Source of the DNA: Cyanobium sp. WAJ14-Wanaka
Lineage (GTDB): Bacteria > Cyanobacteriota > Cyanobacteriia > PCC-6307 > Cyanobiaceae
DNA length: 64,000 nt
Direction of reading: 5' to 3'
Assembly (NCBI RefSeq): GCF_024345375.1
Contig: NZ_JAGQAZ010000001.1
Span: 310,001 to 374,000, forward strand
Shown: positions 42,131 through 50,541 of the stretch, one piece after another
Layout: each line of letters starts with the position of its first letter
Position numbering within the stretch: the first letter of the stretch is position 1
Notes under the pieces: generated by a model
What the model was told of the DNA's origin: nothing
Database searches by the model: none
Seen by the model: the letters and a program-made list of their open reading frames with translations, nothing else
Made by a program: the position numbers and the translations under genes

Positions 42131-42533
42131 ACACAACCCTCTGGTTGATGAGTGGATCGCTAAGGCCGAGGGAGACTGGGAATGGACTGATGTTGATATA
42201 ACTCAGATCAGATCTCGCATGCGCGATGGATATGTTTATCACCTACAGCAATGCATCGAAAAGCTCATGAAAGCACGCCTGCTTCAACTGGGGCAGACAT
42301 TCCGAAAAACACATGATTTAGTTGGCCTATCCTTTGCGCTTCATGCTGTAGATCCTGCTTGGAGCTGGGATGAAGACGAACTGGAGGACTTAACAGAATC
42401 GGGTGTAATGAATCGCTACCCAGGTTTCGACACATCCATAGAGGAACTCGAGGAGCTCAAGGAGATCGCCAGCCGCCTGCGCCAGGCGCTTCTGCTTCGG
42501 CTTGGATCCGTTTCCCCGGAGGTAAGCACCTGA
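42123..42533 (+). CDS. HEPN-domain protein (PF05168 type), module 3
   Basis: A 136-residue helical protein starting MAEHNPLVDEWIAKAEGDWEW. It has the PF05168 helix YHLQQCIEKLMKARLLQLGQ, then RKTHDLVGLS and RYPGFDTSIEELEELKEIA. Unlike modules 1 and 2 it has no RX4HXY motif at the usual late position; RDGYVYH in the early helix fits RX5H but is at a different place. So it may act by another mechanism or be a regulatory HEPN. Low GC. Its stop overlaps a short downstream frame as TGATG. Confidence 0.82.
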   Translation: MAEHNPLVDEWIAKAEGDWEWTDVDITQIRSRMRDGYVYHLQQCIEKLMKARLLQLGQTFRKTHDLVGLSFALHAVDPAWSWDEDELEDLTESGVMNRYPGFDTSIEELEELKEIASRLRQALLLRLGSVSPEVST

Positions 42534-42550
42534 TGGCCTACTACGGCATC

Positions 42551-42585
42551 CCCACCAACGTCATCCACGGGCAATGGCTCGGGCT
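42551..42585 (+). repeat. 35-bp direct repeat, right copy
   Basis: Second copy of the repeat at 41689-41723. It lies inside a 19-residue frame at 42533-42592 (MAYYGIPTNVIHGQWLGLV) that is coupled to the HEPN stop by TGATG. The copies start 862 bp apart and enclose the whole MNT/HEPN module. Confidence 0.75.
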
Positions 42586-42709
42586 GGTCTAATCCGTGGG
42601 CCTGGAACAATCGTTTGCGGGGGTGTATCTCCTGCGAACGACAAGGCAGCATCAAGGGCCAAGGGTTTAGGCGGACTTGCCAGACCCTTTGGGAACTGTA
42701 AAAAAAAAA

Positions 42710-42794
42710 CGGAGAGGGCGGGATTCGAACCCGCGGGAGCTTTCACTCCGCTGGTTTTCAAGACCAGAGCCATCAACCACTCGACCACCTCTCC
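42710..42794 (-). tRNA. tRNA-Ser (TGA)
   Basis: An 85-nt tRNA with a long variable arm, acceptor GGAGAGG paired with CCTCTCC, anticodon TGA in loop CTTGAAA and T-arm GCGGGTTCGAATCCCGC. CCA is not encoded. A T10-like run follows directly on the minus strand and can end transcription. The accessory region with three MNT/HEPN modules lies immediately beyond its 3' end. Confidence 0.93.
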
Positions 42795-42835
42795 AGGGGG
42801 TCGTTACCGAGCAAATCGGCAACTAAACCATTTTC

Positions 42836-42883
42836 CCATGCGGTGCTCCGCCCAAGTGGTTCTCCTTCCATGCGGTGCTCCGC
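42836..42883. repeat. 16-bp direct repeat, two copies
   Basis: CCATGCGGTGCTCCGC occurs at 42836-42851 and 42868-42883 with a 16-bp unrelated spacer. It lies between tRNA-Ser and the lipoprotein gene. Only two copies, so not a CRISPR array. Confidence 0.6.
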
Positions 42884-42885
42884 GA

Positions 42886-43350
42886 TCAAGGGCTGGCTGG
42901 TGGCACGGGGGGGCAGCCCTGTTGGCGCAGTTTTTGGGCTTTGGCCTGGAGGCCCAATTCCAGCTGCCGTTCGCGGCGGGTGTGGTCCGCAAGCCATAGC
43001 CGATAGCGCTCGGCATTTAATTGCTGCCAATCGAGCAAGGCCGTTTGATAGCGCTGTTCATCGAGATCCCGATCCTCCTGGGTGTAGCGCTCAGCCAGGG
43101 CCGGATCGATGGCAGTCGGTTTGGTAGGCGGAATGAAGGCCTCGGCCTTGATGCTCGCCAATGCCTTTTGCTGCAGGGCCAGGCCCTTGGTTTGGGTGTT
43201 GAGCTGTTCAGGGCTAAGGCGGCAGTTGCCCTGGCCTGGGCTGCCGCCATTGCCCTGGTTATTCCAGGGCAACCAGCTTTGGCAACCACCTACCAATAGG
43301 GCCAAAGCAACGACGCCCAGGCCAGTTTTTAGCGAAGCCGGCATCGCCAC
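42886..43350 (-). CDS. putative lipoprotein, 154 aa
   Basis: The N-terminus MAMPASLKTGLGVVALALLV plus GGC gives a clear lipobox (LVGGC, Cys about 23). After a Gly/Asn-rich stretch (NNQGNGGSPGQGN) the protein is a long charged helix with RYTQEDRDLDEQRYQ and HTRRERQLELGLQAKAQKLR, probably coiled coil, with Cys residues at both ends (GNCRLSP and QGCPP). It follows nrdJ by 6 bp on the same strand. No family recognised; an envelope-anchored helical protein. Confidence 0.7.
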   Translation of the reverse strand: MAMPASLKTGLGVVALALLVGGCQSWLPWNNQGNGGSPGQGNCRLSPEQLNTQTKGLALQQKALASIKAEAFIPPTKPTAIDPALAERYTQEDRDLDEQRYQTALLDWQQLNAERYRLWLADHTRRERQLELGLQAKAQKLRQQGCPPVPPASP

Positions 43351-43356
43351 TAATGC

Positions 43357-45738
43357 CTAGTTGCCGCTGGGTTTAGCCAGGGGCAGCAGGCACTTATCGG
43401 AGTCGCAGCCGGCCGGACCCGCTTCCACCAGTTCACCGCGGTCGTAGCGCTGCAGGGCTTCAAAGAAGTCTGGGCAGCTACGGCGCCCAGCCACCTCGGC
43501 ATTGAGGCTGAGGTAGGTGGCGTGATCGATCGGCTCGAAGGGCAGCCGGGGGAAGGTGGCATTGGCATCAAAGCGGGCCAGCAGGGCCGCCGAGATGTAG
43601 CCCTCTCCTTTGTCGATGGCCTGGTGGATGGCCTCTGCCAGGGGTTCAATTTCGTTTTCGCGGAACTCAACGGTGGCAGAGGTGTTGTGGGCCGTGTAGT
43701 GCTTTTGCACCTGCATGTAGAAATCGAACTGGGCCATGGCGGAGAAGTTGTTGATCTCCACCGCATCGGCGCCGGGAATATTGGCCCAGCTCACTTCGGT
43801 GGGGATCTCCACCAGCCACTCGGTGCAGCGGGGATCAAATGGATCGTTGAGCAGACGCCCCTGTTCGTCCTTGTCGGATTGGGAGGGCACGATCGAGTAG
43901 CCGTAATCGAGGCAGGCCAGGGCCACCGGATCGTTCTTGCGGAAGGTGATGCGGCGAATAAAGCGTTGGGCCTTGGGGGGGTGCCAGCCGGGTGAAGCAC
44001 CGGTGAGCAGGCTCTTGGTGCCGGCTGGTTGCACCGTGGTGCAGCGGTTCGGGCGGCGCAGGCCCTGGCGGTCGCAGTATTCCCAGACCGCTTCGTTGAC
44101 GATCTCCTTCCAGCGGCCCAGGTAGGTAGCCTCCTGCTGCTTAAAGGCCATCCCCTCTTCGGTTTCGGGGCGGCCGGCCTCCCACCACTTCAACCAGGGG
44201 GTGCCAAAGGCATGCACGAAGAAGTCGAACAGGCCGGTGAAGCTCACGCCCACGATCGGATCCCAGGCACGGCTCTGGCGGTAGCGCTCCACATCGAAGC
44301 GGTGGTTGAGCAGGCAGGCCACGGCCAGGCCTGCGGCCTTGAAGGCATCGGCCTGGGCCTGGTGGTCGGCGGGATCGATCTGGTTGAGATGGATCTCGGC
44401 GAGGTTGCAGTGGAAGTCGGCGCCGAGGATTTCACCGCAGGGGTTGAGGCCATAGCGGCCCAGGCGGTGCTCCAGTTCGGCGGGGCTGATTTCAGGGTGG
44501 TGGGTGGTCAGCCAACGGCCGGCCTGTTCCCGGCCCTGGTCGCAGTAGATGTCGATGAACTCGGTGCGCAGCTCGGGGGTGCTGAGCAGGTCGGCATTGG
44601 AGCGGGCGATGGCCTCGGGTGCGAATTGGATTGCCCCTTCACCGCTCTGGAACTGCTTGACCACGGCCTCATGCACCACCTCTTTTGAGGGGCGGGTGTG
44701 GAACACCCGGGTGTGGTTGGCCATGCGCAGGGCATCGCGCTCGGGATCGATGCGCCAATTGCCCTCGCTGTCCTGCTGCCAAAGGTTTTCCTTGGCGCCG
44801 GCGGCGCTGTTGTCTTCGGCGCTGAACTGGCGCATGCCGGCGCTGCGGCGAATGTTGCCCGCCACGATCGTGACTGCGGCCTCATCAATCAACAGGCAGC
44901 ACTCCACCGAGGTGAGCTGGCGGCCGATGGCCCTGTTGAGCAGCTGGGCCACCCGGCCGTAGAGATCCTTCAGCTTGACGGGGTTTGCCATGCCGCCAAA
45001 GCCCTTGAGGGTTTCGCCCACGGGCCGCACATCGGAGAGGTCGATGCTGATGTGCACCTCATCGCCCTGGCCATTTTCGCCAAAGCGCTCATCACTGCAC
45101 AGCTCAAGCAGTAGCTGGTAGCTGTCGACCCAGCCGCGGCGGGTGTCACCGACCTTGACCGTCACCAGGTTGACGCCACCGTTGGTGGTGATGTTGGTGC
45201 TGGTGTGCTCCTGGCGCTGGCCAGGGGGGGTGGCGCCGATGTCGGTGACTGCATCGATCACCAGCCGGTTGCGCACGGCCGGCAGGCGACTGATCAGGTG
45301 GGGCTCAATGATTGCGCCGGTGCCGCAACCCATCATCGCCAGGTCCATCATCAGACCGAAGGCTTCCCAATCCACCAGGTTGGTGGAGGTGCAGTTGTAG
45401 GCGCCGGAGAAGTTGTAGTGGCGCTCAATCCACTCGGTGCCACCAATCCAGAGCCAGCGGCCCGAGGGCAGGGCCTTTTGCTGCTGCTGCATGCGCCGCA
45501 GCAGGGTCACTTCCGCTTCGTTGAGGTGGCCGAGCACCCGCAGGCCCTCGAGGTTGCGCTCGGCCACCTGGTGCCAGCTCTCCCTGCCGCTGGGGGTTTT
45601 GCGGCTGTAGGTGCGGTAAAAAACCGGGTTGGCAGCTGGCGCCGTCGCCGGAAAATCTCCGCCCACCGGGGTGCCCGCCGGAGCCGCGTAGGCGGCTTCT
45701 GCTGCTAGGGCCGCTGCGGGGGTGGTGGAGATGGTCAT
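43357..45738 (-). CDS. nrdJ: adenosylcobalamin-dependent ribonucleoside-triphosphate reductase (class II)
   Basis: A 793-residue monomeric class II reductase that makes deoxynucleotides using B12. The active-site block is RYGLNPCGEILGADFHCNL (thiyl-radical Cys and NPCGE motif, about residue 430). The N-terminal half has RTYSRKTPSGRESW and LVDWEAFGLMMDLAMMGCGTG (one redox Cys), and the C-terminal redox pair is in GPAGCDSDKCLLP (CX4C). No intein interrupts the frame, although inteins are common in this family. Class II reductase agrees with oxygen-independent dNTP supply and a B12 requirement. It is divergent from the methyltransferase gene; I found no cobalamin riboswitch pattern in 45739-45864. 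Confidence 0.95.
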   Translation of the reverse strand: MTISTTPAAALAAEAAYAAPAGTPVGGDFPATAPAANPVFYRTYSRKTPSGRESWHQVAERNLEGLRVLGHLNEAEVTLLRRMQQQQKALPSGRWLWIGGTEWIERHYNFSGAYNCTSTNLVDWEAFGLMMDLAMMGCGTGAIIEPHLISRLPAVRNRLVIDAVTDIGATPPGQRQEHTSTNITTNGGVNLVTVKVGDTRRGWVDSYQLLLELCSDERFGENGQGDEVHISIDLSDVRPVGETLKGFGGMANPVKLKDLYGRVAQLLNRAIGRQLTSVECCLLIDEAAVTIVAGNIRRSAGMRQFSAEDNSAAGAKENLWQQDSEGNWRIDPERDALRMANHTRVFHTRPSKEVVHEAVVKQFQSGEGAIQFAPEAIARSNADLLSTPELRTEFIDIYCDQGREQAGRWLTTHHPEISPAELEHRLGRYGLNPCGEILGADFHCNLAEIHLNQIDPADHQAQADAFKAAGLAVACLLNHRFDVERYRQSRAWDPIVGVSFTGLFDFFVHAFGTPWLKWWEAGRPETEEGMAFKQQEATYLGRWKEIVNEAVWEYCDRQGLRRPNRCTTVQPAGTKSLLTGASPGWHPPKAQRFIRRITFRKNDPVALACLDYGYSIVPSQSDKDEQGRLLNDPFDPRCTEWLVEIPTEVSWANIPGADAVEINNFSAMAQFDFYMQVQKHYTAHNTSATVEFRENEIEPLAEAIHQAIDKGEGYISAALLARFDANATFPRLPFEPIDHATYLSLNAEVAGRRSCPDFFEALQRYDRGELVEAGPAGCDSDKCLLPLAKPSGN

Positions 45739-45864
45739 AGGGGGTATGGCGGATCAGTGTGCCGAACCATAACGCCACTGATGGGGTGTGCAACCATTCG
45801 TTGCCACTATCCACAGCGCAACCCCAGCGCGGCCTCGGTGCAACGGACCTGCGAGCCTGAATTG

Positions 45865-46545
45865 ATGGACGACCGCCAGCAGGCCCTGGCCTACGGCGCC
45901 GCCGATTTCGCCAGCAGCGACCAGGCCTTTGTGGATCGGCTGGCCGATTTCTTTCCCGGGGGCCTGGGTGATCGGCTGGTGGACCTGGGCTGCGGGCCCG
46001 GAAATATCAGTTTTCGCCTGGCGGAACGCTTTGCTTCGGCTTCGGTGCTGGCGGTGGATGGTGCCGGGGCGATGCTCGAGCTGGGCCGGCAGGCGCTGGC
46101 GGCCATTCCGGCGGAGCGGGCGGGCCGGATTCAGTTTGTGCAGGCCGTTTTGCCCGATCCAGCCCTGCCTGGGGGCTTCAGCGGCCTACTGAGCAACAGC
46201 CTTTTGCACCATCTGCACGACCCCCAGGTGCTCTGGCGGGCCTTGGGCCAGCTGGGTTGTCCGGGGGCGGCGGTCTACGTCAAGGATTTGCGTAGGCCGG
46301 CCAGCCCCGAGGCGGCCCTGGCCCTCCAGGAGCTGCACCTGGGCCAGCTGGATGGCACGGGTGCGGCGCTTTTGCGGCGCGACTACCTGGCCTCCCTGCA
46401 TGCGGCCTTCACGGCCGAAGAGGTGCGGACCCAGTTGCGGGAGGCGGGCCTGGTGGGTTTGCAGGTGGCCGAGTTGGGGGATCGCTACCTGGAGGTGTGG
46501 GGGCGCCTGGCAGGCTGGTCCGATGACCAGCCTGTCCAGCCCTGA
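45865..46545 (+). CDS. class I SAM-dependent methyltransferase
   Basis: A 226-residue methyltransferase. Motif I is [19 protein letters not shown] (about residue 35), followed by [17 protein letters not shown] and the motif IV region [20 protein letters not shown]. The following YVKDLRRP replaces the usual acidic motif. The substrate is unknown; the fold is the general Methyltransf_25/11 type. I use ATG 45865 because the upstream extension is not family-like. The end overlaps the prfC start by 23 bp. Confidence 0.82.
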   Translation: MDDRQQALAYGAADFASSDQAFVDRLADFFPGGLGDRLVDLGCGPGNISFRLAERFASASVLAVDGAGAMLELGRQALAAIPAERAGRIQFVQAVLPDPALPGGFSGLLSNSLLHHLHDPQVLWRALGQLGCPGAAVYVKDLRRPASPEAALALQELHLGQLDGTGAALLRRDYLASLHAAFTAEEVRTQLREAGLVGLQVAELGDRYLEVWGRLAGWSDDQPVQP

Positions 46546-48157
46546 ATCAGCCGAGCTGGCCGCAGCGGTAGCCCGGCGGCGCAACTTTGCGATCATTTCC
46601 CACCCCGACGCGGGTAAGACCACCCTTACGGAAAAGCTGCTGCTTTACGGGGGGGCGATTCAGCAGGCTGGCGCCGTAAAGGCCAAGGGCGAACAGCGCA
46701 AGGTGACCTCCGACTGGATGGAGATCGAGAAGCAGCGGGGCATCTCGATTACCTCCACGGTGCTGCAGTTCGACTACGCCGGCACCACGATCAACCTGCT
46801 CGACACCCCAGGCCACCAGGACTTTTCGGAGGACACCTACCGCACCCTGGCCGCCGCCGACAACGCGGTGATGCTCGAGGACGCGGCCAAGGGCCTGGAG
46901 CCCCAGACCCGCAAGTTGTTTGAGGTCTGCCGCATGCGCCAGATCCCGATCTTCACCTTCATCAACAAGATGGACCGGCCCGGGCGCGAACCCCTGGAGC
47001 TGCTCGATGAGATTGAGCAGGAGCTGGGCCTGGCCTGCTGGCCGGTGAATTGGCCGATCGGCAGCGGTGACCGCTTCCGCGGCGTGATTGATCGGCGCAG
47101 CAAGGAGGTGGTGCTGTTTGAGCGGGCCGAGCGGGGCAAGCAGAGTGAAGAGCGGCGCCTGGATGCCAGGGATCCGGAACTGGCCCAACTGGTGGAACCG
47201 GAACTGCTGGCTACGGCCCTTGAGGAACTGGAGTTGCTAGATGGAGCCGGTGCCGACCTCGACCTGGAGCTGGTGCATGGGGGCGAGCTAAGCCCGGTTT
47301 TCTTTGGTTCGGCCATGACCAACTTCGGCGTGAGGCCGTTTTTGGATGCCTTCCTGGAACTGGCCCAACGGCCCTGCAGCAGGCCATCGGCCAGCGGCGA
47401 TGTGGACCCACTCAGCCCAGATTTCAGTGGCTTTGTCTTCAAATTGCAGGCCAACATGGACCCCCGCCACCGCGACCGGGTCGCCTTTGTGCGGGTGTGC
47501 AGCGGCAAGTTTGAAAAGGACATGAGCGTGCGCCATGCCCGGAGCGGTAAGACCATTCGCCTATCGAGGCCCCAGAAGCTGTTTGGCCAGGATCGGGAGG
47601 TGGTGGAAGACGCCTATCCGGGCGATGTGATCGGCCTAAATAATCCGGGCATGTTTGCCATTGGCGACACCCTCTATGTGGGGCCCAAGGTGGAATACGA
47701 GGGGATCCCCTGCTTCAGTCCGGAGATTTTTTCCTGGTTGCGCAATCCCAACCCCTCGGCCTTTAAAAGCTTCCGAAAAGGGGTGAATGAGCTGCGCGAG
47801 GAGGGGGCGGTGCAGGTGCTCTATGACACCGACCAAAGCAAGCGCGACCCGATCCTGGCGGCGGTGGGCCAATTGCAGTTGGAGGTGGTCCAGTACCGGC
47901 TGGAAAACGAATATGGAGTGGAAACCCGCCTCGAACCCCTGGGTTTCAGCGTGGCCCGCTGGGTAACCGGCGGTTGGCCGGCCCTGGAGCAGGTCGGTCG
48001 CATTTTCAATTGCAAGACCGTGCGCGATGCCTGGGATCGGCCGGTGCTGCTGTTTAAGAACGACTGGAACCTCAACCAGCTGGCCGAGGACCATCCTGAG
48101 TTCAGCTTGAGCGCAGTGGCCCCGGTGGTCAGTGGCGTCGAGCCCATCGCCCTCTAG
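46523..48157 (+). CDS. prfC: peptide chain release factor 3
   Basis: A 544-residue GTPase that recycles RF1/RF2 after termination. The GTP-binding motifs are [20 protein letters not shown] (G1), [12 protein letters not shown] (G2 region), [16 protein letters not shown] (G3) and [12 protein letters not shown] (G4). The RF3-specific C-terminal portion runs from [20 protein letters not shown] to [18 protein letters not shown]. Length is slightly above the typical 530. Start at ATG 46523 inside the methyltransferase gene (23-bp overlap), so expression is probably coupled. Confidence 0.95.
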   Translation: MTSLSSPESAELAAAVARRRNFAIISHPDAGKTTLTEKLLLYGGAIQQAGAVKAKGEQRKVTSDWMEIEKQRGISITSTVLQFDYAGTTINLLDTPGHQDFSEDTYRTLAAADNAVMLEDAAKGLEPQTRKLFEVCRMRQIPIFTFINKMDRPGREPLELLDEIEQELGLACWPVNWPIGSGDRFRGVIDRRSKEVVLFERAERGKQSEERRLDARDPELAQLVEPELLATALEELELLDGAGADLDLELVHGGELSPVFFGSAMTNFGVRPFLDAFLELAQRPCSRPSASGDVDPLSPDFSGFVFKLQANMDPRHRDRVAFVRVCSGKFEKDMSVRHARSGKTIRLSRPQKLFGQDREVVEDAYPGDVIGLNNPGMFAIGDTLYVGPKVEYEGIPCFSPEIFSWLRNPNPSAFKSFRKGVNELREEGAVQVLYDTDQSKRDPILAAVGQLQLEVVQYRLENEYGVETRLEPLGFSVARWVTGGWPALEQVGRIFNCKTVRDAWDRPVLLFKNDWNLNQLAEDHPEFSLSAVAPVVSGVEPIAL

Positions 48158-48230
48158 CCCATCGCCCTGTAGGCCTAATCGCGGTGTTGCTCTCGCCGCG
48201 CCAGACTGACTTTAATAAATCATCACAGCG

Positions 48231-48470
48231 ATGCCGAAGCCTATCTGGCTGGTGCGTCCCCGCCCTGACGGGGGCTGCGATTACGTCAATTTCCAGGCCA
48301 AGTTGGAGGGTGCAAACCCAGGCACCATCGAAATGCGTGAGGGCAGCCACCTGCCCCCCCAAATGCCCCTGCTCAAGCGTCGCCACTGCCTGCCAGCCGC
48401 CGAGGCTGAGTTGCGCCGCCGGGCGCTCCAGCAGGATGCCGGCTTCCAAAGCAGCGAGCCGCTCTTCTAA
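48231..48470 (+). CDS. small conserved hypothetical protein, 79 aa
   Basis: A 79-residue protein beginning MPKPIWLVRPRPDGGCDYVN, then KLEGANPGTIEMREGSHLPPQMPLL and a basic helix HCLPAAEAELRRRALQQDAG. No signal or membrane segment. I recognise no named family. It lies between prfC and the CPP1-like gene, 22 bp before the latter, and may be transcribed with it. Confidence 0.55.
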   Translation: MPKPIWLVRPRPDGGCDYVNFQAKLEGANPGTIEMREGSHLPPQMPLLKRRHCLPAAEAELRRRALQQDAGFQSSEPLF

Positions 48471-48492
48471 GCCACCTCTAGGCTCTTAGCTA

Positions 48493-49236
48493 ATGAATCA
48501 ACGCTCCGATTTGGGCCCCTACGAGCGGCTGGGCGTAGCTGCAGATGCCAGCTTTGATGTGGTGCAGGAGGCCAAGCAGGCCCGCCTGGCCGAGGTGGGC
48601 GACGACACCATGGCCCGTTCCCGGATAGAGGCGGCCTACGACAGCGTGCTGATGGATCGGCTCAAGGAGCGCCAACAGGGCAAGGTGAGCAGTGCGGCCA
48701 AGACAGCTTCCCAGCGGGAGCAGGCAACCGTGACCGCCAAAGGGCCTGCCCTGAAGGTGCCTGGTTTAAAGGGGGGTGGCCTGAAGGTTCCCGCTTTTAA
48801 GGTGCCGGCGTTTAAGGCATCGATGCCAGGTTTGCCAGCGATGCCTGGTATGCCTTCGCTGCCAAGCCTGGCCCTGCCCACCGAGCCCCTGGAGCTCTGG
48901 TTGCCGGTGGCTGTTTTTGCCGTGCTCTTCTCCCTAATCCTTTTTGTGCCTGGGGCCCCGGCCGAATTGCTGTTGGCCGTGGCCACGGGTACCACGGTGG
49001 TAAGCCTGCAGCGCCGCAATCGGCGTTTCTTGCCCGCCGTGCTCTGGGGATTTGGCCTTTTGGCCGTGGGCTTGCTGCTGGGGGGCCTGCTCAATGCCCT
49101 GGTGGTTGCCGCCCTGCCGGATCCATTAATTGCCAATACGGCCTCGCCCCAGGGCCTAGCAATTGGACCTTTGCAGCTGCAGAGTTTGCCGGCTTTGGTG
49201 ATGCTCCTTCTTGGCGCATTGTTGATAGTCATTTGA
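48493..49236 (+). CDS. CPP1-like (DUF3353) J-like membrane protein
   Basis: A 247-residue protein. The N-terminal 60 residues (DLGPYERLGVAADASFDVVQ to RSRIEAAYDSVLMDRLKERQ) form the degenerate J-like domain of the CPP1 family, which in plants protects the light-dependent protochlorophyllide oxidoreductase. A repetitive linker (about 80-125) follows, with short KVPAFKVPAFK and MPGLPAMPGMPSLP repeats. The C-terminal part has three to four membrane helices (AVFAVLFSLILFVPGAPAEL on). It likely acts as a membrane-bound chaperone for chlorophyll-enzyme assembly, an inference from plants. The linker is longer and more repetitive than I expect for the family. Confidence 0.82.
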   Translation: MNQRSDLGPYERLGVAADASFDVVQEAKQARLAEVGDDTMARSRIEAAYDSVLMDRLKERQQGKVSSAAKTASQREQATVTAKGPALKVPGLKGGGLKVPAFKVPAFKASMPGLPAMPGMPSLPSLALPTEPLELWLPVAVFAVLFSLILFVPGAPAELLLAVATGTTVVSLQRRNRRFLPAVLWGFGLLAVGLLLGGLLNALVVAALPDPLIANTASPQGLAIGPLQLQSLPALVMLLLGALLIVI

Positions 49237-49264
49237 ACTGCGCCTAGGTTGGGGCCAATGTTGC

Positions 49265-50491
49265 TTGGGCCCTTTGGCGTTACGTTCACGGCTTTGGTTC
49301 AAGGTAAGTGCGCAAATTCGAAGGTTTCTGATATTTGTTTTTAGCTTGAGCCTATGTGCGGGCCTAGGCGTTTCAGCCCTGGCTGCCAATTCGGCTGTTA
49401 ACGCGAAAAAGCCAGCTACAGCCTTGCCTGCTGCCAACCAGGCTGAAAAGTTTAAATCTGCTAAAAAGATAGATTCCCTAATTAATTGCTTTCCCATTGC
49501 TGCGATTGGTGTGGATCCGCTCGCCCCACCAATAGCAGTACCTGGGCAACCCCTCAAGGTGGATGTGGATTTACACGTTGATCAAATTCCCAAAATTGAG
49601 CCAAATGAAAATTATTTCATTTTGGATGCTTTTTTGGATGCCAATTGGTGTGACCCCAGGCTTGCTAAGGAGCTCCTCCCTGGCGAGGCAGAGCGAGTTT
49701 ATGCCAACGATGAGGCCCATGATTTTCTGAAAACCCACTGGGACCCCCAAATCACCTTCATCAATGAGCTGGGTGCGACCGAGGGGGATGATTTTAATTT
49801 GGCCATCTTCAGCAATGGTCGAGCTGAGCTGACCCGCAGATTGCAGGTGAAGCTTGCCTCAAATTTCGACCTGCACCGCTTCCCCTTTGATAAGCAAAAG
49901 CTGGTGGCAGAGATTTCCTCTTTTGCCTGGGACCGAGATATCATAAGTTTTATTGATGATGGTAAAAATCTCAGTGTAAGTAAGGGTTTTGATATCACTG
50001 AATGGGATGTGACGCGTTTTGAAAGTCGGGTGTTCGACTATGACGAACCTGACCATGGAGACGATATTTTCTCCATGCTCAGGCTGGAGGTCGACGTCAG
50101 CAGAAAGAGTGATTTTTATCTGTATAAGATATTTATTCCCTTGGCCGTTCTTAGTTTTACCAGTATCTTCTTTCTGGCTATTCCGATCGACGCCATTGGC
50201 GATCGAATTGCCTTTGTCAGCAGCCTGCTGTTCACCACCCTTGCCTACCAGCTGATCATTGCCACTTCAATACCTCGGGTTCCCTATTTCACAATTGGCG
50301 ATCAATACACCCTGTTTCTGTTCTTCTTCATGATGGCCGAGCTATTCATTGGCTATTTCATATCCCTGGTGAATCGCTTTGGTGGTGAAAGCAAGCTGCT
50401 AGTGAACCGTGTTGAGACGGGATTTGAGATTGGTCTGCCCCTTGTTTTTGTTTTGACGAATGTTTTCTTCTATGTTCATGCCGTTGGCTGA
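49265..50491 (+). CDS. pentameric ligand-gated ion channel homologue
   Basis: A 408-residue protein of the pLGIC (Cys-loop receptor) superfamily, starting at TTG. After an N-terminal signal peptide, the beta-sandwich extracellular domain contains THWDPQITFINE, the W-x-P-x(5)-N motif (near residue 158), and FDLHRFPFDKQKL (near 200), which corresponds to the Cys-loop FPFDxQ motif but without disulfide cysteines, as in prokaryotic channels. Four membrane helices follow at about 283-307, 310-335 (pore-lining), 343-366 and 388-407. The ligand is unknown; the bacterial homologue GLIC is proton-gated. The gene is distinctly A/T-richer than its neighbours, suggesting transfer. Confidence 0.87.
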   Translation: MGPLALRSRLWFKVSAQIRRFLIFVFSLSLCAGLGVSALAANSAVNAKKPATALPAANQAEKFKSAKKIDSLINCFPIAAIGVDPLAPPIAVPGQPLKVDVDLHVDQIPKIEPNENYFILDAFLDANWCDPRLAKELLPGEAERVYANDEAHDFLKTHWDPQITFINELGATEGDDFNLAIFSNGRAELTRRLQVKLASNFDLHRFPFDKQKLVAEISSFAWDRDIISFIDDGKNLSVSKGFDITEWDVTRFESRVFDYDEPDHGDDIFSMLRLEVDVSRKSDFYLYKIFIPLAVLSFTSIFFLAIPIDAIGDRIAFVSSLLFTTLAYQLIIATSIPRVPYFTIGDQYTLFLFFFMMAELFIGYFISLVNRFGGESKLLVNRVETGFEIGLPLVFVLTNVFFYVHAVG

Positions 50492-50541
50492 GCGGAACGC
50501 GCCTAGGTTGATACTTCAATTGGATATGGCTTGGATTTCCC

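Noticed and set aside
36000-42709. tRNA-Ser attachment-site duplication for an integrative element
   Set aside because: I searched by eye for a second copy of the tRNA 3' end across the region and saw none, and there is no integrase gene; integration at this tRNA remains only a possibility.
42836-42883. Possible CRISPR-like repeat
   Set aside because: Only two 16-bp copies with a 16-bp spacer; repeat and spacer are too short, and no cas gene is in the window.
45739-45864. Cobalamin riboswitch before nrdJ
   Set aside because: I looked for the conserved B12-box pattern and found none; the region is short and shared with the divergent methyltransferase.
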